NCBI GenBank assembly: GCA_910585615.1
Contig: CAJUFO010000132.1
Span: forward strand, 1-6,685
Direction of reading: 5' to 3'
DNA length: 6,685 bases
Source: an uncultured Acetatifactor sp.
GTDB lineage: Bacteria > Bacillota > Clostridia > Lachnospirales > Lachnospiraceae
The notes under the pieces are model-generated. The model had not been told where the DNA came from. It worked only from the letters and a program-made list of their open reading frames with translations, and ran no database searches. This document shows positions 1 to 4,653 of this stretch, piece by piece; positions within the stretch are counted from its first letter, which is position 1, and each line of letters begins with the position of its first letter. Both the position numbers and the translations under genes were made by a program.

Positions 1-250
1 TATCTGCTTTTTAATTGCCTCTATCCCACCGCCAGCACAAGCGTATGAACGTATCCAATAAGCGGGAGGGGTACAGCGGAATTTCCCGCTCTTCCTGGAG
101 GACGAGCGGAAGAACCATTCGCCATCTGGGGCGAGCGCCCCATTCCTCACCAGGGAGGAGCAAGGCCCAACGCAATTTTGCGCCCGGGCCAGGAATGGCT
201 CCGGCTCGTACTCAGGTACGAACAGTTTTCATACCACCGTAGGAAAACCA

Positions 251-342
251 TCGACACAAGTGTCGAACCATCCCCCGCAAGTGGGGGAAAATCATGCCGA
301 CAAGTTGGCACGGCAGAACCGCCGATTCCCCACAAGTGGGGA
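251..342 (+). repeat. Four CAAG-loop hairpins with unrelated stems
   Basis: Four hairpins share the loop CAAG (257-260, 278-281, 301-304, 333-336), closed by stems of 6, 7, 6 and 6 bp. The left arms TCGACA, TCCCCCG, TGCCGA and TCCCCA each find their complement; two include a G-T wobble. The first two are preceded by AACCA and the first three by a CAT or CCAT-like step. Loop-to-loop spacing is 21, 23 and 32 nt, with an extra small hairpin (311-324) filling the last gap. Constant loop with changing but paired stems is what selection on RNA shape produces. Confidence 0.75.
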
Positions 343-362
343 TGCCCTCCTGGCAAATGAAA

Positions 363-396
363 GCATCCCGGAGCCGGTAATAACCGGCAGGGGTGC
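363..396 (+). other. Two-tier hairpin within the large RNA
   Basis: A perfect 6-bp stem (373-378 with 383-388) and loop AATA sits inside a second stem of 7 bp (363-369 with 390-396, one T-G wobble). The base at 396 could instead start the next hairpin, 396-401/406-411, so the two abut with no linker. This is one of the few places where an outer helix is clear, and a useful anchor for a secondary structure model. Confidence 0.65.
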
Positions 397-503
397 CCCC
401 AATTTTGGGGGATGGGGCCCTGAATCAGGGTACCGCCCATTGGGCAGACCCCCGGAACCATAGAGGGGTGCTTCATCCTGAAGGAGGGTCAGATCAGACT
501 CCC

Positions 504-544
504 CCTTGGAAGGCATCTGCCGGAGCTTCTCCATGGAGCCAAGG
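504..544 (+). other. Probable three-way junction within the large RNA
   Basis: CCTTGG at 504-509 pairs perfectly with CCAAGG at 539-544. The enclosed 29 nt hold two short hairpins, 512-514/519-521 (loop ATCT) and 529-531/536-538 (loop CATG). Inner stems are only 3 bp and so weakly supported alone, but the closing stem is perfect. The CTTG inside the left arm could also pair with the CAAG loops further upstream, which is speculation. Confidence 0.45.
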
Positions 545-736
545 TATCCCCATTGGGGAGACCTCTTCCAGAGCAGAACCTGGTATGCCATTTTGGAACA
601 GCAACACCTCTATCAGAGGAGAAGCCCAAATTGGATTTACCACTGCCAAATGGTTGCAGTTGACTGGCCACTATTTTGTTGTCAGCGCAATATTGCTCTA
701 ACCACGGACAAATGTCCTTTACCTGAACCATGACAA

Positions 737-742
737 CATAAT
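737..742 (+). promoter_or_regulatory. Toxin promoter -10 element
   Basis: CATAAT is followed by ATGCTTACC, which matches the TATAAT-ATGCTTATC of the antitoxin promoter on the other strand (1003-1008 and onward) and lines up with TGTAAT at 6543-6548 in the second cassette copy. No good -35 hexamer stands 16-18 nt upstream, so this is weaker than the antitoxin promoter. Transcription would begin near 749. Confidence 0.5.
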
Positions 743-832
743 ATGCTTACCAGGGGAGCTGGGGGACGTGCTCTCACCCAATCCGAGACCTTACGGAAGG
801 CGGTGATTATTATGAGTACATATGAGGAATTC
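743..832 (+). repeat. Toxin leader module, copy 1
   Basis: This segment, running from the promoter through the leader to codon 7 of the toxin, recurs at 6549-6639 with roughly 80% identity by eye and one single-base indel. A small stem, TCTC 772-775 with GAGA 785-788, is kept in both copies, as are the GGGGGACGT block and the ribosome site. Its 5' part also recurs inverted at about 960-1005. Confidence 0.8.
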
Positions 833-895
833 ATGGTAATACTAACAGTCGGTCTTTTGATTGTTGCGATTCTGAATCTGAAAAATAAGAAATAG
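812..895 (+). CDS. Putative holin-like type I toxin peptide (27 aa)
   Basis: The peptide starts MSTYEEFMVILTVGLLIVAI and ends NLKNKK: a short polar N-terminus, one hydrophobic segment (about residues 7-21) and a lysine-rich tail. This matches the form and the MSTYE(A/E/Q) opening of the putative holin-like toxin family (Hol-Tox) of Firmicutes, small membrane peptides usually held off by an antisense RNA. The start is fixed by a near-perfect ribosome site, AAGGCGGTGAT at 797-807. The stop codon lies inside the terminator stem of the convergent antisense RNA, so the two transcripts overlap at their 3' ends. Membrane depolarisation or damage on overexpression is the expected effect, by analogy with the type I toxins TxpA, BsrG and Fst. 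A phage holin role is less likely at this length. Confidence 0.8.
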   Translation: MSTYEEFMVILTVGLLIVAILNLKNKK

Positions 896-929
896 CCGTC
901 CCGCTCACTGGCAATGACTGGACGACTAT
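881..929 (-). terminator. Intrinsic terminator of the antitoxin RNA
   Basis: On the minus strand a 10-bp stem (920-929 with 892-901, one G-U wobble) is followed by TTCTTATTTTT (891-881). On the plus strand the wobble becomes a C-A mismatch and no T tract follows, so the terminator works toward the toxin gene. The stem spans the toxin stop codon. Confidence 0.75.
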
Positions 930-996
930 CCTTATAAGTCTAAATTAATTATTCGCCGGGTCGGGTGACCTGCACTCACCTTCCGGCTCCCTTGAT
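882..996 (-). ncRNA. Antisense RNA antitoxin of the holin-like toxin
   Basis: A near-consensus promoter (1003-1031) and a terminator (881-929) on the minus strand define an RNA of roughly 105-115 nt. Its 3' end is complementary to the last codons and 3' end of the toxin message. Its 5' domain folds as GCCGG-type arms (955-959 with 983-987) around a GGTGA/TCACC stem (964-968 with 976-980). The 5' domain is an inverted relative of the toxin leader and is also partly complementary to it (GACGTGCTCTCACC, 12 of 14 positions), so pairing at both ends of the toxin RNA is possible, as in the convergent Fst/RNA II system. Ends are estimated from the signals, not measured. Confidence 0.75.
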
Positions 997-1002
997 AAGC
1001 AT

Positions 1003-1031
1003 ATTATAACCGAAATGACCTGAACCGTCAA
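1003..1031 (-). promoter_or_regulatory. Antitoxin RNA promoter
   Basis: Read on the minus strand: -35 TTGACG (1026-1031), a spacer of exactly 17 nt, and -10 TATAAT (1003-1008). This is one of the best sigma-A promoters in the window, matching 11 of 12 consensus bases. It is much stronger on paper than the toxin promoter, as expected for an antitoxin RNA that must be in excess. Confidence 0.85.
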
Positions 1032-1033
1032 GC

Positions 1034-1065
1034 AAAAAAGCGGCCCCTGCAGCAACAGGAACCGC
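1034..1065 (-). terminator. Intrinsic terminator of the minus-strand small RNA
   Basis: Minus strand: GCGG (1065-1062) pairs with CCGC (1043-1040) and CCTG with CAGG inside it (1059-1056 with 1049-1046), followed by TTTTTT (1039-1034). It ends only 3 nt before the -35 box of the antitoxin promoter, which would insulate the antitoxin from upstream transcription. Confidence 0.7.
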
Positions 1066-1108
1066 CTGGACACTATACAGGCAGGTGCCGGTATGATATC
1101 CCCTCGCA
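1034..1108 (-). ncRNA. Short minus-strand small RNA candidate
   Basis: An extended -10 promoter (1115-1143) and a good intrinsic terminator (1034-1065) lie about 50 nt apart on the minus strand with no open frame of note between them. The predicted RNA of about 75 nt would form a hairpin (1064-1068 with 1078-1082) followed directly by the terminator hairpin. It runs away from the integrase gene and toward the antitoxin promoter. Its target is unknown. It could regulate the integrase or belong to the toxin locus as a second antisense element; the sequence does not decide. Confidence 0.5.
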
Positions 1109-1114
1109 AGGCCT

Positions 1115-1143
1115 ATTATACCATCGATACACCCGTCTGTACA
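1115..1143 (-). promoter_or_regulatory. Minus-strand promoter with extended -10
   Basis: Minus strand: TGG-TATAAT (-10 at 1115-1120, TGG at 1121-1123) with TGTACA (1138-1143) 17 nt upstream as -35. The -35 hexamer lies between the arms of the 1127-1150 inverted repeat, so anything binding that repeat would affect this promoter. Confidence 0.55.
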
Positions 1144-1155
1144 GGTGTATTTTTT
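1127..1155 (+). terminator. Inverted repeat with T-run upstream of the integrase
   Basis: ATACACC (1127-1133) and GGTGTAT (1144-1150) form a perfect 7-bp stem with a 10-nt loop, followed by a T-run reaching 1155. On the plus strand this fits an intrinsic terminator or attenuator 32 nt before the integrase start. It could equally be an operator, since its arms straddle the -35 of the minus-strand promoter. Confidence 0.5.
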
Positions 1156-1186
1156 GTACCATCTTTCAGGCAGGAGCGTGATCCAT

Positions 1187-2368
1187 ATGGCACTCATACG
1201 ATGTCCTGAATGTACCGGCCAGATAAGCGACAGAGCCATCATATGCCCCCACTGCGGCTTTCCGGTGAGGGACGGCAATATTTCTACCAGTACGCCCAGA
1301 AAGGCCCGGAAGCGCCGCCCTAACGGCTCAGGGACGGTGGTGAAGCTGTCTGGCAAGCGGAGGAACCCATTCCAGGTCAGGGTCAACACCCGCATCGATG
1401 CAGACGGCTATCCAGCCTATGACGTAATTGGCTGCTTCCCTGACCGGGTCTCCGCCGGAATCGCCCTGGCCGAGTACAATAAGGCCCCCTATGACCCGAA
1501 CGACCGGAAGAAGCTTTTCAGCGATGTATTCACCTCCTGGTATCAGTGGAAGTACAAAGCCGCCCTCGATGCCCCAGGGGCAAAGACCAGTTCCCAGAAC
1601 TGCATGGTGGCGGCATACAGGAAATGCCCCTCCCTCCATGGGATGGCCATGTGGGACATCCGGGCCCAGGACATGCAGGACATCCTTGACCGGACAGACC
1701 TGTCCCATGCCATGCTGGAGCATGTCAGGAACCTCTTCCGGCAGATGTACAGGTATGCCGTCCAGTTCGAGCTTGTGGCAAAGGACTATTCCCAATACAC
1801 GAAAATCACCAAGGAAGACGATGATGCCCAGGGAGTCCCCTTCACCAGGGAGGAGCTGTCTCTGCTCTGGCAGCACAAGGACATCCCTTTCGTGGATACA
1901 GTGCTTATTTACTGTTACTCCGGATGGCGCATAAACGAGTTGGCCCGGATGCCGCTGGACGGAATCGATCTCGAAGAGAGGACGTTCACCGGCGGCCTGA
2001 AGAACCGCTACAGCCGTAACCGGACGGTCCCCATCCACTCCGCCATCTATGGGATGGTATCCCAGCGGCTGGATGCGCGGTTCAAGAGCCTCATCTACCA
2101 CGATGGCTCCAGGACCATATCTGAGCAGACGTACCGGCAATGCTTTAATGCTGCCCTGCAGTCATGTAGCATCCAGACAGCGCACACGCCCCATGACTGC
2201 CGCCACACATTCAACATGCTCCTGGACATCGCAGGTGTAGACCGGGTGGCTAGGTATAAGCTTATGGGGCATAAGGGACAGGACATCAACGAGAACGTGT
2301 ATACCCACAAAGACCTAGGCCAGCTCCGGGCTGCTGTAGAATCCATAAAGACAGGGCATGAATGCTGA
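1187..2368 (+). CDS. Tyrosine site-specific recombinase (integrase) with zinc ribbon
   Basis: A 393-residue tyrosine recombinase that would catalyse integration or excision of a mobile element. Residues 6-23 form a zinc ribbon (CPEC ... CPHC, Cys6, Cys9, Cys20, Cys23). A basic stretch and GSGTVVKLSGKRRNPFQVRV (about 47-66) look like an arm-type DNA-binding domain; a core-binding helical domain follows to about 210. The catalytic domain keeps the whole set: Arg248 (GWRINEL), Lys272 (GLKNR), His336 and Arg339 (PHDCRH), His362 (GHKG) and nucleophile Tyr372 (VYTH). It should therefore be active. The start at 1187 is chosen for AGGAG at 1172-1176 and because the zinc ribbon begins just after it; the GTG at 1145 lies inside a hairpin without a ribosome site. 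No convincing promoter is visible. Zinc-ribbon integrases are common in Clostridia phages and conjugative elements. Confidence 0.93.
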   Translation: MALIRCPECTGQISDRAIICPHCGFPVRDGNISTSTPRKARKRRPNGSGTVVKLSGKRRNPFQVRVNTRIDADGYPAYDVIGCFPDRVSAGIALAEYNKAPYDPNDRKKLFSDVFTSWYQWKYKAALDAPGAKTSSQNCMVAAYRKCPSLHGMAMWDIRAQDMQDILDRTDLSHAMLEHVRNLFRQMYRYAVQFELVAKDYSQYTKITKEDDDAQGVPFTREELSLLWQHKDIPFVDTVLIYCYSGWRINELARMPLDGIDLEERTFTGGLKNRYSRNRTVPIHSAIYGMVSQRLDARFKSLIYHDGSRTISEQTYRQCFNAALQSCSIQTAHTPHDCRHTFNMLLDIAGVDRVARYKLMGHKGQDINENVYTHKDLGQLRAAVESIKTGHEC

Positions 2369-2385
2369 TTTCTGCACCATGCCCT
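2353..2385 (+). terminator. Hairpin over the integrase stop codon
   Basis: AGGGCATG (2353-2360) pairs perfectly with CATGCCCT (2378-2385), followed by the T-poor TAATTTCTATT. The stop codon is in the loop. With a weak T tract it may be a 3' stabilising hairpin rather than a terminator. Confidence 0.4.
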
Positions 2386-2394
2386 AATTTCTAT

Positions 2395-2413
2395 TAGTGA
2401 CTCTACTAGTGAC
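2395..2413. repeat. Direct repeat pair TAGTGAC
   Basis: TAGTGAC occurs at 2395-2401 and 2407-2413, a 12-bp period, just after the integrase gene. Short direct repeats next to an integrase can be arm-type binding sites. Two copies of 7 bp could also be chance. Confidence 0.4.
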
Positions 2414-2439
2414 ACTGCTTCCCACAAATGCAGTGTTTT
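2412..2439 (+). terminator. Intrinsic terminator after the integrase
   Basis: ACACTGC (2412-2418) pairs with GCAGTGT (2430-2436), an 11-nt loop between, followed by TTT. A better plus-strand terminator than the hairpin over the stop codon, and the likely end of integrase transcription before the opposing operon. Confidence 0.55.
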
Positions 2440-2460
2440 CAATGCTTTTGGCATCCCACT

Positions 2461-2480
2461 TCTTAAATATGTCTTAAATA
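2461..2480. repeat. Direct repeat pair TCTTAAATA
   Basis: TCTTAAATA occurs at 2461-2469 and 2472-2480, an 11-bp period (one helical turn), between the integrase and the terminator of the opposing operon. A candidate arm-type site for the integrase or a trace of the element boundary. No second copy of a core site was recognised elsewhere in the window. Confidence 0.4.
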
Positions 2481-2485
2481 CACAG

Positions 2486-2522
2486 AAAAACAGCCAACCT
2501 GCTCCTGAAAGCAGACGGCTGT
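2486..2522 (-). terminator. Intrinsic terminator of the esterase/two-component operon
   Basis: Minus strand: ACAGCC (2522-2517) pairs with GGCTGT (2495-2490) with an inner CTGCT/AGCAG stem (2514-2510 with 2504-2500), followed by a T-run (2490-2486). It lies about 30 nt after the kinase stop codon. Confidence 0.75.
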
Positions 2523-2552
2523 CCCTTACCCGTATCGTTATAAATCCCCCTG

Positions 2553-3848
2553 TCACCCGCTCTGGCAGATGACCACAGTCACCCGCAGGCCGTCCTCTCC
2601 GTTCTCCACCAGCAGCTCCCCTCCCATCTCCCTCATGAAATAATCGGAGATATACAGGCCCAGCCCCGCACCCTCTCTGTTCCGGGCATTGCTCCCGCGC
2701 CTGAACTTCTCCTTCAAAAGGGGCAGCTCCTCCGCATCTACGCCACCGCCGCAGTCTTCGATGGCCACCGCCAGGAAACGGCTTTCCCGCCGCATGGCCA
2801 CATGGATTTTCCCCTCCCCGGAAGGCTCCCCTTCTCCCTGGCGTCCGTTCCTTCCATATTTATAAGCGTTGGCGAAGATATTGTCGAACACCTGCTGGAG
2901 CCTCAGCCTGTCCCCCTGCAGCAGGCATTCCGGCACGGGCGGTATCTCTGCCCAGCCGAAATAATCCGCGCTGTCCAGCATCGCCGCCAGCTCCCCGCTC
3001 TCCATGTCCACAGGCGCCACGGCGAGCTGCTCCAGTTCCTCCAGCGTAGCCGTGAACAGATTGTTCACCAGCGCGTCAATCTGGTCTGCCTTGCGGATGA
3101 TCTGGCTGTAGTTTTCCCTGATCCTACCGTTCTCCGCCAGGGCCACCCCCACCTCGGAGGCCGCCTTGATGCTGGCCACCGGCGTCCTGATATCATGGGA
3201 AAGCTTGGCCACCAGCTCCTTTTTCTCGGTGTTGGCCCGGGCCTGGGCCAGCCTGGCCTTCTTCAGTTCTTCCCGCATGATGTCGAAGCTCTCCGTAAAG
3301 GCCCCGAACAGGTTCCCTCTGTCCATTTCAAGAGGGACGTCCAGATTGCCTCCCGCCACCCTGCGGGCGAAGTCCTTCAGTTGTCGGAACGGCCTGATTA
3401 TGGTGCGGTTCAGATATATCCCGTAGCCCACGCAGATGCCCCACTGCACCAGCGCCACGGCCATGATGGCCAGAAGCACGGCCCGCTTCCCGGACTCCAG
3501 GGCTTCTGCGCTGTCATTGAATACGATGAGCTTTCCCACCACGGCTCCCCCGCTCTCTATGTCCAGCATGGTATCCCTGTGGACCACTGCTCTGTTGACG
3601 CTTTCGCTTAAGCCCTCCTCCGTCCGGTACAGCACTTCCCCTGCCCCGTCCAGCACCACATAGGCAAGCCCTGTCCGGTTCCCGTGGCCCTCCAGCCTGC
3701 CCCAGTCAGCCTCCACGGACTGCAGCGCCTCGTTCACCGCCACCGCGTCCTGGGCGCTGTCCGTATCCCGCAGGGCGAAGCCAAGGAGCAGCGCCGCCTC
3801 CGCCGCCAGGGCAAACAACTGGATGATGATTAAAAAACGCTTTTTCAT
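2553..3848 (-). CDS. Sensor histidine kinase (HAMP, HisKA, HATPase)
   Basis: A 431-residue membrane kinase from the chosen start MKKRFLII. Counted from that start, TM1 is about 5-26, an extracytoplasmic sensor of ~95 residues follows, TM2 is about 123-146, then HAMP (~147-199). The phospho-acceptor is His218 in LSHDIRTPVASIKAASE. The ATPase part keeps the N box (DNIFANAYKYG, Asn327 family position near 323-327), G1 (EDCGGGV), F box (KEKFRRG) and G2 (GAGLGLYIS), so it should be active. A start four codons earlier (3860) overlaps the regulator gene; GGAG six nt before 3848 favours the later one. Its start lies 1 nt after the regulator's stop, so translation is probably coupled. The sensor region has no motif I recognise; the signal is unknown. 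Resembles VanS-type kinases in layout only. Confidence 0.92.
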   Translation of the reverse strand: MKKRFLIIIQLFALAAEAALLLGFALRDTDSAQDAVAVNEALQSVEADWGRLEGHGNRTGLAYVVLDGAGEVLYRTEEGLSESVNRAVVHRDTMLDIESGGAVVGKLIVFNDSAEALESGKRAVLLAIMAVALVQWGICVGYGIYLNRTIIRPFRQLKDFARRVAGGNLDVPLEMDRGNLFGAFTESFDIMREELKKARLAQARANTEKKELVAKLSHDIRTPVASIKAASEVGVALAENGRIRENYSQIIRKADQIDALVNNLFTATLEELEQLAVAPVDMESGELAAMLDSADYFGWAEIPPVPECLLQGDRLRLQQVFDNIFANAYKYGRNGRQGEGEPSGEGKIHVAMRRESRFLAVAIEDCGGGVDAEELPLLKEKFRRGSNARNREGAGLGLYISDYFMREMGGELLVENGEDGLRVTVVICQSG

Positions 3849-3849
3849 T

Positions 3850-4578
3850 CTATTCTCCATGCCCCCGGGGAGACAGCGCCGTCCGGCAGGAGCCGCAGAA
3901 CCTGTAGCCCTCCCCCCAGACAGTGAGAATGTGCTCCGGATTCCCGGAATCCGGCTCGATGGCCTCCCGCAGCCTCCTGATGTGGACGTTCAGCGTGCCG
4001 TCCCCGGTGAACTTATCCTCCCAGACCTTCTCGAACAGCTCCTGCTTCGTCACCACCCTGTCCTCATGCCGCACCAGATAGGACAGCAGCCTAAACTCCA
4101 GGGCAGTGAGTTTCACAGCCTTTCCCTCCACCAGCAGCCGCCTGGCTCCGAAATCGATTTCCAGCCTGCCGCAGCGGTATCTCTCTTTTTCCCGGTCAGA
4201 GAGCTCCTCCTGCCGCCCGCAGCGCTTCAGCACCGCCTGCACCTTGGCCAGCAGAACCCCCAGGGAATAGGGCTTCTGGATATAATCGTCCCCGCCGATA
4301 TGCAGCGCCATGATTTTGTCGTCATCGCTGCTGCGGGCAGAGATGAAGAGGATCGGAATCTCCGTCCTCTCCCGCAGCTCCCTGCACAGGGCGAAGCCGC
4401 TGCCGTCCTTCAGGTTGATGTCCAGCAGCAGAAGCCGGGCCGTATGGGCCTCGAAGAACCTGTGGCAGTCCGCCGCGCTGTAGGCCACCGCAGTGCCGAC
4501 CCCGAACAGATTGAAATACTCCGCGGTGCTGTCCGCAAGCAGCTTCTCATCGTCTATGATCAGACAGTCATATCCCAT
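3850..4578 (-). CDS. OmpR/PhoB-family response regulator
   Basis: A 242-residue DNA-binding response regulator, partner of the kinase that follows. The receiver domain (about 1-120) has the acidic pair Asp9-Asp10 (LIIDDEK), phospho-acceptor Asp53 (LLLLDINL), Ser80 in place of the usual Thr (FISARSS) and Lys102 (IQKPY). The C-terminal winged helix (about 136-228) has TALEFRLLSYL, VTKQELFEKVW and the NVHIRRLREAIE recognition helix with GEGYRF at the end. The start is the second of two adjacent ATGs (4581 and 4578), which gives six nt spacing from GGAGG. It lies 75 nt after the esterase stop, with no clear promoter between, so it belongs to the same operon. Likely targets include the operon's own promoter near 5760, an inference. 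Confidence 0.93.
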   Translation of the reverse strand: MGYDCLIIDDEKLLADSTAEYFNLFGVGTAVAYSAADCHRFFEAHTARLLLLDINLKDGSGFALCRELRERTEIPILFISARSSDDDKIMALHIGGDDYIQKPYSLGVLLAKVQAVLKRCGRQEELSDREKERYRCGRLEIDFGARRLLVEGKAVKLTALEFRLLSYLVRHEDRVVTKQELFEKVWEDKFTGDGTLNVHIRRLREAIEPDSGNPEHILTVWGEGYRFCGSCRTALSPRGHGE

Positions 4579-4653
4579 CATGTCCCTCCCCGTCCCTCAT
4601 TTCCTCCTGCCGGGCGCCATTCCGTCTGCCGTCCAAAATGTCTCCGGACGCTG

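Larger units (their letters stand above)
61..717 (+). ncRNA. Large ornate structured RNA candidate (about 30 tandem hairpins)
   Basis: No open frame here looks like a real protein: all are short and overlapping, without ribosome sites. Instead the stretch is almost continuously self-complementary in short local stems. Stems (left arm/right arm): 61-67/84-90 or, alternatively, 86-91/104-109; 127-132/137-142; 144-148/155-159; 164-168/186-190 enclosing 171-174/179-182; 207-211/216-220; 225-230/243-248; 251-256/261-266; 271-277/282-288; 295-300/305-310; 311-314/321-324; 327-332/337-342; 343-346/352-355; 363-369/390-396 enclosing 373-378/383-388; 396-401/406-411; 418-422/426-430; 435-438/442-445; 448-452/465-469; 471-474/480-483; 486-490/497-501; 504-509/539-544; 547-551/555-559; 563-566/570-573; 607-611/615-619; 626-628/632-634; 642-646/656-660; 706-709/714-717. 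G-T wobbles (277-282, 299-306, 366-393, 487-500) favour plus-strand RNA. Length and closeness to an integrase recall the ROOL and GOLLD classes, but that identity is inference. No promoter is visible in 1-60, so the 5' end may lie outside the window. Confidence 0.7.
739..1005. repeat. Inverted repeat framing the toxin-antitoxin cassette
   Basis: The plus strand from 739 (TAATATGCTTACCAGGGGAG) and the minus strand from 1005 (TAATATGCTTATCAAGGGAG) agree at about 19 of 22 positions, with weaker similarity for a further ~20 nt ending in a shared TCACCC. The promoters and leaders of toxin and antitoxin thus appear to be inverted copies of one module. Confidence 0.7.

Noticed and set aside
271..411. 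Possible CRISPR array
   Set aside because: Only the CAAG loop and short flanks recur; there is no constant repeat of 23 nt or more, spacers are not uniform, and no cas genes are near.
660..694. Promoter with TTGACT at 660-665
   Set aside because: No -10 hexamer lies 16-18 nt downstream, and the bases take part in neighbouring stems.
61..717. Integron attC sites or tRNA cluster
   Set aside because: The stems are too short and lack the conserved attC core triplets, and no cloverleaf with a T-loop or CCA end was found.
147..733. Several overlapping open frames of 60-110 codons in the structured region
   Set aside because: None has a ribosome site or a protein-like composition, they overlap on both strands, and hairpins explain the sequence better.
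1145..1186. Longer integrase start at GTG 1145
   Set aside because: It falls inside an inverted repeat with a T-run and has no ribosome site; ATG 1187 has AGGAG at good spacing and begins just before the zinc ribbon.
1428..1934. Second plus-strand frame within the integrase and the 270-codon minus frame opposite it
   Set aside because: Both are frame shadows of the integrase, with low-complexity translations and no start signals.
4578..4610. Tiny leader peptide before the response regulator (ATG two nt after AGGAGG)
   Set aside because: Spacing between the ribosome site and that ATG is too short and the 10-codon frame has no distinguishing feature.
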